Origin: Allopusillimonas ginsengisoli
Lineage (GTDB): Bacteria; Pseudomonadota; Gammaproteobacteria; Burkholderiales; Burkholderiaceae_B
Assembly: GCA_005239165.1 (NCBI GenBank)
Contig: RAPG01000021.1
Coordinates: 1 to 34,868 of the forward strand
Reading direction: 5' to 3'
DNA length: 34,868 nt
Of the stretch, positions 24,061 to 32,969 are shown one piece after another. Each line of letters begins with the position of its first letter. Within the stretch, counting starts at the first letter, position 1. The notes beneath the pieces are model-generated. The model was not told the origin of the DNA. It saw only the letters and a program-made list of their open reading frames with translations, and ran no database searches. Position numbers and translations under genes: made by a program.

Positions 24061-24440
24061 GTAAGCGATCCATCAAGCACATCCTTCCCGCTCCGTATTG
24101 AATAGGTCAAGCTTTGTGCTTGTTCAATTTTCGGAAGCAGATAGGTATGTCAAAGGGAATGCAGTACTGATCGGCGCACCACTCGGCGATTGCCGCCGAA
24201 GGCGTCCAAACCAGGGCTTACGCCAAGCGTGAAGGGCTGTCAGTGTCGGCGCTTTATTACTGGCGCAAGCGCCTGAAGGCAGAGGACTCAATGCAAGCGC
24301 GGGCGTTATCCGTAGCGCCACAGTCCAGCCGACAGTTTGTGCCGGTAGAGATCAGTGAGGCCAGTGCGCGCGTGCCGTGTTCGCTGATACTGGCCCCGGG
24401 GGTGCGGCTGGAATTGGCACAGTTGCCCAGTGCGCAGTGG
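24061..24440 (+). mobile_element. IS66 left-end remnant
   Basis: GTAAGCGATCC at 24061 is an IS66-type outer end, and 86 bases later the tnpA start codon follows. The element is cut at about 24440 in the middle of tnpA, where IS3-like sequence begins. Confidence 0.75.
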
Positions 24441-24530
24441 TTACATTCAACGCTGCACTACCTGTCGCCAGTTGCCTACGAGCAAAAGGCGGCAACAAAA
24501 AAACCTATCGAGGTGTCCGAAATTACTTGA
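24147..24530 (+). pseudogene. IS66 TnpA with nonsense codon, fused to an IS3 OrfB tail
   Basis: From the ATG at 24147 the frame reads MSKGMQY, a TGA at 24168 (most likely once TGG, Trp), then a helix-turn-helix ending in REGLSVSALYYWRKRLKAE. The TnpA core follows with RQFVPVEIS and LILAPGVRLELAQLPSAQW. At about 24440 it passes in frame into LHSTLHYLSPVAYEQKAA, the C-terminus of an IS3-type OrfB, and stops at 24530. It is therefore a dead chimera. The next 256 bases (24531-24786) contain no recognisable gene, only a small GGAGG/CCTCC-type hairpin. Confidence 0.8.
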
Positions 24531-24786
24531 CCACTACAAGTTGCGCTTCACTTCGCTCTTTGTGATCAACTTAATGGAGGACTTACGCCTCCAAGAGTGC
24601 GCGTATGCTGGGCGCATATAAAAAGGCGGGGTTCGGAAATCGCCTCGCGGTGACCTGCCTCAAGCTCACACCAGCACCGTCCATGAGTCGCGCCGTTTAG
24701 GCTACGGTCTTTTCGTCATCATTAACAGCCTACAAATATTGGTGGGGCTACGACTATCGAGAGGAAGTTGGCCAATGCAACTGGGG

Positions 24787-25686
24787 TCAATTAAACTGAA
24801 CAGCCGGATGCTTTGTCACATTGTTAAACGCGCTTACGCAATCCCGAACAATGCGGGATTGCCTACGACTGCTTGGAAACAGCATCAAAGTACGAAAATG
24901 AACCGGCACACTAAAAGGTTTAAGGATCAATCCCCGAGCGGTATAGTCGCCAGCTGTCAACGGATTTACAAGGCCACACCCCAATCCGGCAAGAACCATC
25001 GAGCAAACTGTGGTGGAAAACGGGGTCTCTAGAACTACTCGAGGTTCTGCTCCATGTGCACGTATGATGCCATCGGCCTCTTGTCGTGTGGTGTCTTCAG
25101 GTGCCAGCGCGATAAACGACACTCCGTTCAGATCTTTTGGCCGTACTTTGGATAGCCGGGCGAACGGATGCCCCGGGGGGATGGCAATTACCGCGCGAAA
25201 TCTGCAATAGGGAACAGCGTCCACGCCGGTGGTATCAACTTCATCAGCCGCCAAGCCCATGTCAAATTGTCCCGACGCTACCAAGTCACGCACTTCAGAT
25301 GATAGCCTTGCCTGATAAGTAATGGCGACATTAGGGTGCTGTTCTTGAAAGGCCTTCAAAGCAAGCGGAACAATGCTCGTACTCAATGCAGAAAGTGAGG
25401 CAATGCGAAGCTTGCCAGAGCCAAAGTCGCGAATGCGTGATGCCGCATTCTTGAGTTGCGCCATTCCGACAAATGATTGCGACACTTCCTGATGCAGCAG
25501 CAGCCCTTCAGGGGTGGGCAGCATGCGTCCTTTTACGCGGTCAAATAAAGCAAAACCTATAGAGCGCTCCAACTGTTGGATCGTTTTGCTCACGGCAGGC
25601 TGCGACATGAACAGCACTTCAGCCGCTCGAGAGGCAGTGTGGTGAACCATAACCGCATGAAATACTTCAATTTGTCTCTGATTCAT
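24787..25686 (-). CDS. LysR-type transcriptional regulator
   Basis: A 299-residue protein of normal family length. It has an N-terminal winged helix (MNQRQIEVFHAVMVHHTASRAAEVLFMSQPAVSKTIQQLE in parts), which binds DNA. The effector-binding domain starts near residue 90 with GKLRIASLSAL. The style of the N-terminus (NQRQIEVFHAVM) resembles regulators of amino-acid or opine uptake such as OccR/NocR. It is divergent from the C-S lyase/ABC transporter genes at 25845 and most likely controls them from the shared 158-bp intergenic region. The co-inducer is unknown. Confidence 0.9.
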   Translation of the reverse strand: MNQRQIEVFHAVMVHHTASRAAEVLFMSQPAVSKTIQQLERSIGFALFDRVKGRMLPTPEGLLLHQEVSQSFVGMAQLKNAASRIRDFGSGKLRIASLSALSTSIVPLALKAFQEQHPNVAITYQARLSSEVRDLVASGQFDMGLAADEVDTTGVDAVPYCRFRAVIAIPPGHPFARLSKVRPKDLNGVSFIALAPEDTTRQEADGIIRAHGAEPRVVLETPFSTTVCSMVLAGLGCGLVNPLTAGDYTARGLILKPFSVPVHFRTLMLFPSSRRQSRIVRDCVSAFNNVTKHPAVQFN

Positions 25687-25844
25687 ATGACGACTCCACG
25701 TAATAGGATGATGTGCCCGGCGTATTCACCTAAGAGTAAACCCGGACGAATTCCATAACCTACAAGAATACTTAGAGAGATTATTACCATTAGACCAAAT
25801 ACCTTCGTCATGTTGTAATTTATTGAATACCGAAGGAAGAGCAT
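25687..25844. promoter_or_regulatory. Divergent promoter region of the LysR/C-S lyase pair
   Basis: The 158-bp gap between two divergent starts is AT-rich toward the right. ATACCTTCG at 25800 and CGAAGG at 25831 form a spaced inverted repeat close to the lyase start, and several T-N11-A arrangements are possible LysR sites. GAAGGAAG ahead of the ATG at 25845 is a good ribosome-binding site. No single operator can be assigned with certainty. Confidence 0.4.
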
Positions 25845-27046
25845 ATGAATGATTGGACTCAATGCGTGGTTACACCACCCGTTAACAGTAAAAATTTCGC
25901 AAGTCTGGGCGTCCCTGTATACCGGGCATCTACCATTCCTTTCGACAGCGCTCAAAGTTATGCGAATCGCCATGCACAAGGAGCAGAAGGCTACAGCTAT
26001 GGCCTATACGGTACGCCAACAAGTCGCGCGCTTGAACATAAAATATCGCAGTTAGAACAAGGCATACGTACCCTTCTGGTTCCCTCAGGACAGGCGGCCA
26101 TCACGTTGACAATGATGATTCTGCTGCGACCGGGTGATCACGTACTCATTCCCGATACCGTCTATCCGCCCGTTCGAGACTTTGCCAATCAAGAACTGAA
26201 TAAATTAGGGATAGAGGTCACATACTATGACCCTCAGGACTTTGATGCATTAGAAGGCTTGATAGGAAGCAAAACCAGGCTAGTGTGGGCAGAGTCTCCG
26301 GGCTCCACAACCATGGAGGTTCAGGATATTCCTCGCATCGTGAAATTGGCGCATCGGCACGGTGCGCTGGTTGGTTGTGACAACACCTGGGCGACACCGC
26401 TTTATTTCAAACCGTTAATTCACGATGTTGATATCGTGGTAGAAGCGTTGACCAAATACTTTGCCGGCCATTCAGATGTGTTGATGGGGTCTATTACTGT
26501 GCGGGACCAAAGTCTGGCAGAACATCTTCGGAAGGGACTAGGACGTTATGGGGTCGGAGTCTCCCCAGATGATTGTTCGCTGGTGTTGCGCGGAATCGAA
26601 ACCATGAGCGTACGATTACGGCATTGCTCAGATGTGGTGTCGCGACTGTTGCCAACTATTGACCGCCAACCCACCGTTCAACAGATCCTATATCCCGCCC
26701 TGTCGGGATCTCCTGGTTTCGACTTATGGCAGCGCGATTTCAAAGGGGCCAGCGGGGTATTCAGCCTGGTTTTTACAGATATTGCCGCACCATTCGTAGC
26801 CGAGGCACTGGACTGTTTCAAAACATTCGCCATTGGCGCGTCATGGGGGGCACACGAAGCCTCGCTGCCCCCATGTCCGTTGCAATGCACCGTACGGCGC
26901 GACTTTGGCAAGGTTCCGACCTCATTTTGCGTCTTAGTATTGGCCTGGAAGCAGAAGCGGATCTCCAGGCTGACCTTGATGCATTTTTTGCACATCTGGA
27001 CGCGTGCTGCGGATCCTTCTCCAGCGACCCCACCTCCCTCGCGTAG
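25845..27046 (+). pseudogene. Cystathionine beta-lyase-like PLP enzyme, frameshifted near the 3' end
   Basis: A Cys/Met-metabolism PLP-dependent (fold type I) enzyme that breaks C-S bonds of cystathionine or related cysteine conjugates. It shows SYGLYGTPTSRALE, the PLP-phosphate contact SGQAAI, Asp179 in CDNTWATP and the PLP lysine Lys204 in ALTKYFAGHSD. At 26845-26850 a run of six G replaces what should be seven. The frame then reads nonsense to a stop at 27063-27065. With one more G it continues GTRSLAAPMSV, LRLSIGLEAEADLQADLDAFF, the normal C-terminus, stopping at 27046. The lesion removes substrate-contacting C-terminal residues, so the enzyme is probably inactive unless this is a sequencing error. 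It is the first gene of the transport operon. Confidence 0.85.
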
Positions 27047-27121
27047 ACCACCTAACGATCAATAACACATTGGGCCAGATTTCTGTTCAGAGATCATCTT
27101 CCCACAATAGGAGCAGACAAC

Positions 27122-28000
27122 ATGAACCGTACCAATATGGCAGGAATATTTCACAATCTATTACTGAGTGGCGTAATGACCCTCGCAAGCATTGGATCAG
27201 CCCCAGCCGCCGCAACGAGCGCCGATGCACTCGACAATAAAGAAAAACTCACAATCGGTATTCATAACCGTTCCCCTTGGGGGTTTCGCGGTGCCGACGG
27301 CGAAGCAACTGGCTTCCATCCGGATTTAGTCCGCGCAGCATTTGCTCCTCTTGGCATTGACAACATTGAGTTTGTCATTGCTGATTTTGGTGCCCTCATA
27401 CCGGGGCTAATTGCCAATCGCTTCGACATGATTGCTTCCGGAATTGCCATAACGCCTGCCCGCTGCAAGGCGGTAATATTCAGCGAACCCGACCTTGCGG
27501 TAGGGGACAGTCTTATCGTCAAACAGGGCAACCCGTACAACATTCACAGTTACGCAGACATTGTCGCCAACAAAAAAATTAGGCTGGGTGGAGGCCGCGG
27601 TACGTTAAACACCAAAAATGCCGTAAATTCTGGGGTCCCAGATGCTCAGATGGTGCTTTTTCAAGACACCGAGTCCGTAATCTCAGCCGTCATAGCAGGA
27701 CGCGTGGACGCAGCCACACTGTCCGCCCCCAGTGTGATCGCAGCCTTGCAGGATCGAAACATCAAGGGTGTGGAGCGAGCAACGCCATTTACAGGCCTGA
27801 TTCGCGATGGACATCCCGCTGCCATGTATACGGCCATCGCCTTCCGACCCAAGGATACCGCACTGCGCGATGCCTACAACAAGCAGTTGGCCGTATTAAA
27901 AAATGATGGAACAGTGAAGAAGATAATGGGCAAGTATGGCTTCACGGACGAAGAAGAAGTGTCGGGCGACATAACCACAGAAAAGATTTGCGCAGAATGA
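27122..28000 (+). CDS. Periplasmic amino-acid-binding protein (EhuB-like)
   Basis: A 292-residue family-3 solute-binding protein. A signal peptide covers about the first 32 residues, with cleavage near PAAATSA. The mature part shows LTIGIHNRSPWGFRGADGEATGFHPDLVRA, then FDMIASGIAITPARCKAVIFSEP, typical of polar amino-acid and ectoine binders. The gene order binding protein, two permeases, ATPase, then a DoeB-like deacylase is close to ectoine/hydroxyectoine (ehu/doe) loci. However, the ectoine hydrolase is missing, so the real ligand may be another N-acylated amino acid. Ligand assignment is inference. Confidence 0.85.
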   Translation: MNRTNMAGIFHNLLLSGVMTLASIGSAPAAATSADALDNKEKLTIGIHNRSPWGFRGADGEATGFHPDLVRAAFAPLGIDNIEFVIADFGALIPGLIANRFDMIASGIAITPARCKAVIFSEPDLAVGDSLIVKQGNPYNIHSYADIVANKKIRLGGGRGTLNTKNAVNSGVPDAQMVLFQDTESVISAVIAGRVDAATLSAPSVIAALQDRNIKGVERATPFTGLIRDGHPAAMYTAIAFRPKDTALRDAYNKQLAVLKNDGTVKKIMGKYGFTDEEEVSGDITTEKICAE

Positions 28001-28034
28001 ATGCCTACATATCCGCCTAAGCAATGGGATTTCG

Positions 28035-28697
28035 ATGATGGACTTCACCTCCATACTCAGTGGCATTTTTGAGGGCTTTCGAGTCACAGGTCTTGTTACG
28101 CTCTACGGCATGTTGTACGCCGTACCCTTTGCTTTAGTCTTTGGCGTCCTGCAGTACTTCATGCGAGGCACTTCTCAATGGCTAGTGACAGCGGTCATTG
28201 AGTTCTGGCGAAGCTCTCCGGTCATTATTCTGCTATTTATGATGTATTACGCCCTTCCCAGTTTTGGCGTGAACTTATCCGGCATCACTGTTGGTGCTAT
28301 GGCCCTGGGGCTCAATATCGGCGGATACGGCAGTCAGTCAGTCAGGGCTGCTTTGCAAGCGTTGGACCGGGGCCAAGTCGAAGCGGGAAAAGCGCTAGGT
28401 CTCACTAGGTTCGACGTGCTGAGTCTCATAGAGCTGCCACAGGCGTTCGTGGCCATGATACCCACATTCATCAACCAATTTATTCAATTGGTCAAAGGCA
28501 CCGCGCTGGTATCTCTGATTACGCTGACGGATATGACGTTCCGGGCCAAAGAGATTGCGCAGCTGGAATATAACCCTGTAGGTATCTATACAGCGCTGTT
28601 AGTTGCGTACTTCATCATCTGTTATCCGGCAACTATCATCGGGCGCCGCATCGAAAATCGGCTCAGTGCCGGTCAAAGGGGTAACCGTGACTTTTGA
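28035..28697 (+). CDS. ABC transporter permease (EhuC-like)
   Basis: A 220-residue inner-membrane permease of the polar amino-acid (HisM/GlnP) type. The first transmembrane segments (VTLYGMLYAVPFALVFGVLQ) are followed by EFWRSSPVIILLFMMYYALP. The cytoplasmic coupling motif for the ATPase is GQVEAGKALGLTRFDVLSLIELPQA. Five hydrophobic segments fit the family. Two ATG codons (28035, 28038) are possible starts. The end overlaps the next permease gene by 11 bases. Confidence 0.9.
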   Translation: MMDFTSILSGIFEGFRVTGLVTLYGMLYAVPFALVFGVLQYFMRGTSQWLVTAVIEFWRSSPVIILLFMMYYALPSFGVNLSGITVGAMALGLNIGGYGSQSVRAALQALDRGQVEAGKALGLTRFDVLSLIELPQAFVAMIPTFINQFIQLVKGTALVSLITLTDMTFRAKEIAQLEYNPVGIYTALLVAYFIICYPATIIGRRIENRLSAGQRGNRDF

Positions 28698-29346
28698 CCT
28701 TGAGTTTTCGCTGTCCATCATCCCCACTATTCTTTCAGGTCTATTCACCACGTTATGGATCGCGCTTGCCTCCTGCCTAGGCTCGGCCATTCTCGGGTTT
28801 ACGTGGGAGGCACTGCGACGCTCGAATCGCTGGCTCGGCTATGTGATGCGCTTTGTCATCGATTTCATACGCTCCACGCCAATACTTGTGCAATTGTACT
28901 TTCTGTTTTTTGTATTGCCTCACTATGGCCTGACGCTTCCCCCTGTCGTTGTTGGCATAGTGGGACTTAGCCTGTACTACAGCGGGTATCTTGCAGAAGT
29001 ATTCAAGGCAGGTATTGACGGAATTCCCGTGGGGCAATTCGAAGGAGCGAAGGCCGTAGGATTAACACGCTTGGACGCCGTGACCTTCGTCATTCTTCCA
29101 CAAATGCTACGCAATATTGCCGCGCCGATGGGCAACTACTTCGTCTCAGCCCTGAAGGCGACGCCCTATCTGGCAGTGATTTCCGTTCCAGAGATGTTCG
29201 GGTTAGCTATGGAGATAGGATCCGACACATTTCGGTATGCAGAACCGATCGTCGCAGTAGGCATCATTTTTCTGATACTCGCCGTGTCGATTGCTCAATT
29301 GGTACGTTTGCTCGAAATTCGTTTGATGGCATCAAGCAAGCGGTGA
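28687..29346 (+). CDS. ABC transporter permease (EhuD-like)
   Basis: I choose the GTG at 28687, which overlaps the previous stop and gives 219 residues, the usual length; the frame is open back to 28603 but that would overlap by 95 bases. It has the pattern of its partner: FTTLWIALASCLGSAI, VIDFIRSTPILVQLYFLFFV and the coupling loop GQFEGAKAVGLTRLDAVTFVILPQ. The two permeases should form the heterodimeric channel of the transporter. Confidence 0.9.
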   Translation: MTFDLEFSLSIIPTILSGLFTTLWIALASCLGSAILGFTWEALRRSNRWLGYVMRFVIDFIRSTPILVQLYFLFFVLPHYGLTLPPVVVGIVGLSLYYSGYLAEVFKAGIDGIPVGQFEGAKAVGLTRLDAVTFVILPQMLRNIAAPMGNYFVSALKATPYLAVISVPEMFGLAMEIGSDTFRYAEPIVAVGIIFLILAVSIAQLVRLLEIRLMASSKR

Positions 29347-29409
29347 TTCTAACCGTGCACGCCGTGATGCCGGATGCGTATATATGCACACACATATAGA
29401 TAAGAAACC

Positions 29410-30189
29410 ATGAACACATTGACCCATACAACTGCGGACTCGAAAAACGCCGCCTCTGGCGACGCGGTGGTAGATATTACTGCGGTGAACAAATGGTATG
29501 GCGATTACCATGCACTCAAAGACATCAACTTGCAAGTGCGAAGCGGCGAGCAGATTGTCATTTGCGGCCCTTCAGGCTCAGGCAAGTCGACACTGATACG
29601 CAGTATCAATCAGCTCGAAACGCATGAGAGCGGGACGATCACCGTCAACGGCCGTGAAATCGGCAAATCTACTCCGCGTATACACGAAATGCGGCGCGAT
29701 ATCGGCATGGTATTCCAGCACTTCAACCTTTTCCCTCATCTAACAGTTTTACGCAACTGCACTTTGGCTCTAATTCGAGCACGCAAGATGGACCGCAAAG
29801 AGGCAGAAGAAATTGCCCGACATTATCTAGAGCGAGTCCGCATTCCCGAGCAATCGCATAAATATCCAAGCCAGCTCTCTGGGGGCCAGCAACAGCGCGT
29901 AGCGATTGCCAGAGCATTGTGCATGAATCCGAAGGTAATGCTGTTCGACGAACCCACTTCAGCCCTGGATCCTGAAATGATCAAAGAGGTGCTTGAGGTA
30001 ATGGTAAGCCTTGCTAATGAAGGAATGACAATGCTTTGTGTTACGCACGAAATGGGGTTTGCCAAGACAGTCGCAGACCGCATTGTATTTATGGACCAAG
30101 GCCAGATCGTCGAGCAAGCGCCGCCATCTCAGTTTTTCTCTGCACCTCAACACGACCGTAGCCGCCTGTTTCTTAACCAAATTCTTTAA
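29410..30189 (+). CDS. ABC transporter ATP-binding protein (EhuA-like)
   Basis: A 259-residue ATPase of the polar amino-acid class (GlnQ/HisP). Walker A is GPSGSGKST, the Q-loop lies in GMVFQHFNLFPHLTVL, the ABC signature is LSGGQQQRVAIARAL, Walker B is VMLFDEPTSALDPE and the H-loop is CVTHEMGFA. All motifs are intact, so it should power import of the ligand of the binding protein at 27122. The start lies 63 bases after the second permease, preceded by a purine-rich GATAAGAAACC leader. Confidence 0.95.
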   Translation: MNTLTHTTADSKNAASGDAVVDITAVNKWYGDYHALKDINLQVRSGEQIVICGPSGSGKSTLIRSINQLETHESGTITVNGREIGKSTPRIHEMRRDIGMVFQHFNLFPHLTVLRNCTLALIRARKMDRKEAEEIARHYLERVRIPEQSHKYPSQLSGGQQQRVAIARALCMNPKVMLFDEPTSALDPEMIKEVLEVMVSLANEGMTMLCVTHEMGFAKTVADRIVFMDQGQIVEQAPPSQFFSAPQHDRSRLFLNQIL

Positions 30190-30218
30190 CGTCGATACAG
30201 TTATAAACAGGACTAGTC

Positions 30219-31223
30219 ATGTCAAATAAAAGCCGTATATGGACACGCATAGATTTCAATGCTGATGGCAAACACAACGATTACCTATGGGTTTCGCATT
30301 CGTCGAATTCCTCGGCATACGGCTGCATTCTTGTTCCCGTCATCTGCATTCGTAACGGCGATGGACCCACAGCCTTGTTGACCGCCGGTAACCACGGTGA
30401 CGAATACGAAGGCCAAGTTGCCTTGATCAGATTGGCGCGTGAATTGAATCCAGAAGATGTACGCGGACGCGTAATCATCATCCCTGCGTTGAATTTTCCT
30501 GCTGTTGACGCTGGGAGGCGTGTATCTCCAATCGACAACGGCAACCTGAATCGCGTTTTTCCTGGGCTAGCTAACGGTACACCTACCGAGATGATCGCTC
30601 ATTATGTAGACTCCGTTCTGTTTCCTCAATGCGATCTGGTTATCGATTTGCATTCTGGCGGTCGTTCTCTTGAATATACACCCTGCGCCTTAGCTCGACA
30701 CAGCCCTGATCCCGAGCATTCAAGGCGTGTCTCCGATCTTCTAGAAGTGTTCGGCGCGCCAGTTTCTATCTTGACTGATGGCGCTGGAGGAGGCGCGGCC
30801 ACCACGTTGTATGCAGCGGCAAGCGCACGGGGAATCCCAGCCATTACTACAGAGTTGGGGGGCGGTGCAACGCTTACTCAGCCTGGTTTGACCATTGCAG
30901 AACAGGGAACAAGGCGTGTTCTTAAGCACTACGGCATTACACCTGATGGGCAAGCTGATCTAGGGGCACCGCTACGTTTGTTCAATTCCGGTGGCCCTGG
31001 ACGAGCAATCTATGCAACAGAGAGGGGACTGTTCGAGCCCATCGCCGCCGTCGGTCAAGATGTCTCGGCCGGCCAACTGGCGGGGTATATCCATAGCCAC
31101 GAAAAGCCTTTACAAGCACCGATCAGGCTGTGTTTCCCAGCGGATGGTATGGTTTCCTGCCGTCGTTTCCCAACCTTGACCATGCCAGGGGACTGCCTGT
31201 TTAATCTGGCCAACGCGCTATAG
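30219..31223 (+). CDS. DoeB-like zinc deacylase (aspartoacylase/AstE family)
   Basis: A 334-residue M14-type zinc enzyme. Zinc ligands are His59 and Glu62 in GNHGDEYEG and His145 in VIDLHSGG; a catalytic Glu212 is in TTELGGG. The sequence follows DoeB (N-acetyl-diaminobutyrate deacetylase) throughout, including GDGPTALLTAGNHGDEYEG, GRRVSPIDNGNLNRVFPG and a C-terminal barrel with FPADGMVSCRRFP. It removes an acyl group from an alpha-amino acid. As last gene of the transport operon it likely processes the imported compound in the cytoplasm. Together with the C-S lyase this suggests N-acyl-cysteine conjugates as substrate, though an ectoine-derived compound cannot be excluded. Confidence 0.88.
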   Translation: MSNKSRIWTRIDFNADGKHNDYLWVSHSSNSSAYGCILVPVICIRNGDGPTALLTAGNHGDEYEGQVALIRLARELNPEDVRGRVIIIPALNFPAVDAGRRVSPIDNGNLNRVFPGLANGTPTEMIAHYVDSVLFPQCDLVIDLHSGGRSLEYTPCALARHSPDPEHSRRVSDLLEVFGAPVSILTDGAGGGAATTLYAAASARGIPAITTELGGGATLTQPGLTIAEQGTRRVLKHYGITPDGQADLGAPLRLFNSGGPGRAIYATERGLFEPIAAVGQDVSAGQLAGYIHSHEKPLQAPIRLCFPADGMVSCRRFPTLTMPGDCLFNLANAL

Positions 31224-31311
31224 CGGAGGGGCTAAGGTGCAAACATTGGCGAGCAGTGACTGAAGCGCCCCGGCTTTGAACTGACCCCCAAGAGTTGGAC
31301 ACAACCTTGGA

Positions 31312-31764
31312 GTGCACATGAGAAAACATGACCTCAAATTCAAGCGTAGGATAGTCCAAGACTACCAGTCCGGCAAAGGGGGCTACAAAATGCTCGCAGC
31401 CAAATATGGCATTGCTGAGAGCATGGTCAGAAGTTGGGTTTCGGCATACGAGCATCACGGTACCGCTGGCCTTACTCGTCAGCGCCGCCGATATACGCTC
31501 GAGTTCAAATTGGAAGTTCTTCACCGCAGAGCCGCTGAAAACTTGTCGTATCGCGAACTTGGTGCTCTTTACAATATCGGCAATCCCCACAGCATCACGC
31601 GATGGCAGCAGCAATATGAGCAAGGGAACCTTCGCGGTGCGAGCTGTTCATCGTCAATGGATGGTCCGATGTCAGAAATAAAGAACTCCCCCCCTCAGCC
31701 ACCTGCATCTGATACTGTTATTCAGGTTGACGAGTTACTACGCGAAAATCAAAGACTGCGCTGA
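31312..31764 (+). CDS. IS150-group OrfA, shortened by a 2-bp loss
   Basis: Two helix-turn-helix units of the insK/IS150 kind (YKMLAAKYGIAESMVRSWVSAYEHHG and the YRELGALYNIGNPHSITRW region). It ends LLRENQRLR and a stop at 31762-31764. In related elements this continues RAEVAYLKK, then a slippery A-run shifts to OrfB. Here the continuation is present in another frame (AEVAYLKKVRALA from 31760, with A7 at 31777-31783). It would join if GC were restored at about 31759, so a 2-bp deletion has probably broken the OrfAB fusion. OrfA alone binds ends and represses. Confidence 0.8.
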   Translation: MHMRKHDLKFKRRIVQDYQSGKGGYKMLAAKYGIAESMVRSWVSAYEHHGTAGLTRQRRRYTLEFKLEVLHRRAAENLSYRELGALYNIGNPHSITRWQQQYEQGNLRGASCSSSMDGPMSEIKNSPPQPPASDTVIQVDELLRENQRLR

Positions 31765-31836
31765 GGTCGCGTACCTAAAAAAAGTCAGGGCCTTGGCGCT
31801 GGCAAAGACATTGGCACCACAGAAAAGACCAAAATA

Positions 31837-32673
31837 GTGCTAGAGCTGAGGCAAGAATTCCCGTTGACAGACCTTTTGTACGCTGCGCAACTGGCACGCA
31901 GCACGTTTTACTACCAGACCAAGGCATCGAAATTGCCGGACCGTAACCAAAGTCTGAAATCACGAATCAGAAAGATTTATGACCAGCATCGCGGCTTGTA
32001 TGGCTATCGTCGGATTACCGCAACCATCCGTCGTGACGGGCAACTGGTCAACCACAAGACCGTGCAACGACTCATGAAAAACATGGGGATTAAGTCGCAG
32101 AGCCGCTTAAAGAAGTTTAGGTCCTATCGAGGAGAGCTCGGTGAGGCTGTCCCAAACGCGCTAAATCGCGAATTCTCTGCATCGATGCCAAATCAGAAAT
32201 GGGTGACCGACGTGACTGAATTTAGTGTCAGGGGCAGAAAATTGTATCTGTCGCCGATTATGGATTTGTACAATGGGGAAATCGTCGCTTACGAAACGAG
32301 CCATCGGCCGGATTTCGCGATGGTTATCAATATGCTGAAAAAGGCCGCTAGAAAGCGCAAAACGGTCGACGGTCTGTTGCTTCATTCTGATCAAGGCTGG
32401 CATTACCGAATGATGCCTTATCGAACTGCGCTAGCCAGCTATGGCATCCGGCAAAGTATGTCCCGAAAAGGAAATTGTTTCGATAATGCTGCAATGGAGA
32501 GTTTCTTCGCTACACTGAAAGTCGAATTGTTTCACTGTACCGAGTTCAAAAACCTTGAGGCGCTGGACGCGGCTGTCAGGTGCTACATTGAGTACTACAA
32601 CAAGCACCGCATCAAGTTAAAACTCAATGGCAAGAGCCCTGTGGAATATCGCTTACAAGCAACTTATTCCTGA
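31837..32673 (+). CDS. IS150-group OrfB transposase domain
   Basis: A DDE transposase of 278 residues. It has the HTH_21-type segment (HRGLYGYRRITATIRRDG), then WVTDVTEF (first Asp), LLHSDQGWHYR (second Asp) and NCFDNAAMESFFATLKVE (Glu), ending with the YYNKHRIKLKLNGKSPVEYR tail. It normally is translated only as a frameshift product with OrfA; the GTG at 31837 is simply the first possible start in this frame. Confidence 0.9.
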   Translation: MLELRQEFPLTDLLYAAQLARSTFYYQTKASKLPDRNQSLKSRIRKIYDQHRGLYGYRRITATIRRDGQLVNHKTVQRLMKNMGIKSQSRLKKFRSYRGELGEAVPNALNREFSASMPNQKWVTDVTEFSVRGRKLYLSPIMDLYNGEIVAYETSHRPDFAMVINMLKKAARKRKTVDGLLLHSDQGWHYRMMPYRTALASYGIRQSMSRKGNCFDNAAMESFFATLKVELFHCTEFKNLEALDAAVRCYIEYYNKHRIKLKLNGKSPVEYRLQATYS

Positions 32674-32901
32674 AGACTAACCATCCAACTCTTGGGGGTC
32701 AGTTCAAAGCCGGGGCGCTTCAGCAACTACGTATTCCCCCACGGCTAGAAAATCTACTAAATAGGGGTTCCCCCTTTTTTGGAGATCAACGCCATACCTG
32801 TGATTTCTGCCGTTGATGAGTGCCTCACCATCCTCACCAAGATCTCCGACTAAGCCGAAAAGGCCTGGAGGCTCTTGCTAGGCAGCAAGAGGTCCTTACT
32901 G

Positions 32902-32934
32902 CCATATACTACCAACTGTGATAGTGGTATATGG
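32902..32934. promoter_or_regulatory. Imperfect palindrome upstream of the LysR gene
   Basis: CCATATACTACCA (32902-32914) and TAGTGGTATATGG (32922-32934) are inverted repeats with two mismatches and a 7-base spacer. The symmetry, AT-rich centre and distance of ~36 bases to the GTG start at 32970 fit an operator, probably autoregulation. The stretch 32723-32901 before it contains no gene. Confidence 0.5.
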
Positions 32935-32969
32935 TCGTCCTTGAAGTTCAGGCGACTGGAGGCAAGAAA

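Larger units (their letters stand above)
31261..32722 (+). mobile_element. IS3-family (IS150-group) element with perfect 39-bp ends
   Basis: TGAAGCGCCCCGGCTTTGAA starts the left repeat (31261-31299), and the right repeat (32684-32722) is its exact inverse over 39 bases. The element is 1462 bp, begins TG and ends CA, and holds orfA and orfB. No 3-bp direct repeat flanks it (GAC on the left, GCA on the right), so the flanks may have rearranged after insertion. Confidence 0.92.

Noticed and set aside
25845..31223. Complete ectoine utilisation locus
   Set aside because: Transporter and DoeB-like enzyme fit, but no ectoine hydrolase, aminotransferase or EnuR-type regulator is present, and a C-S lyase replaces them.
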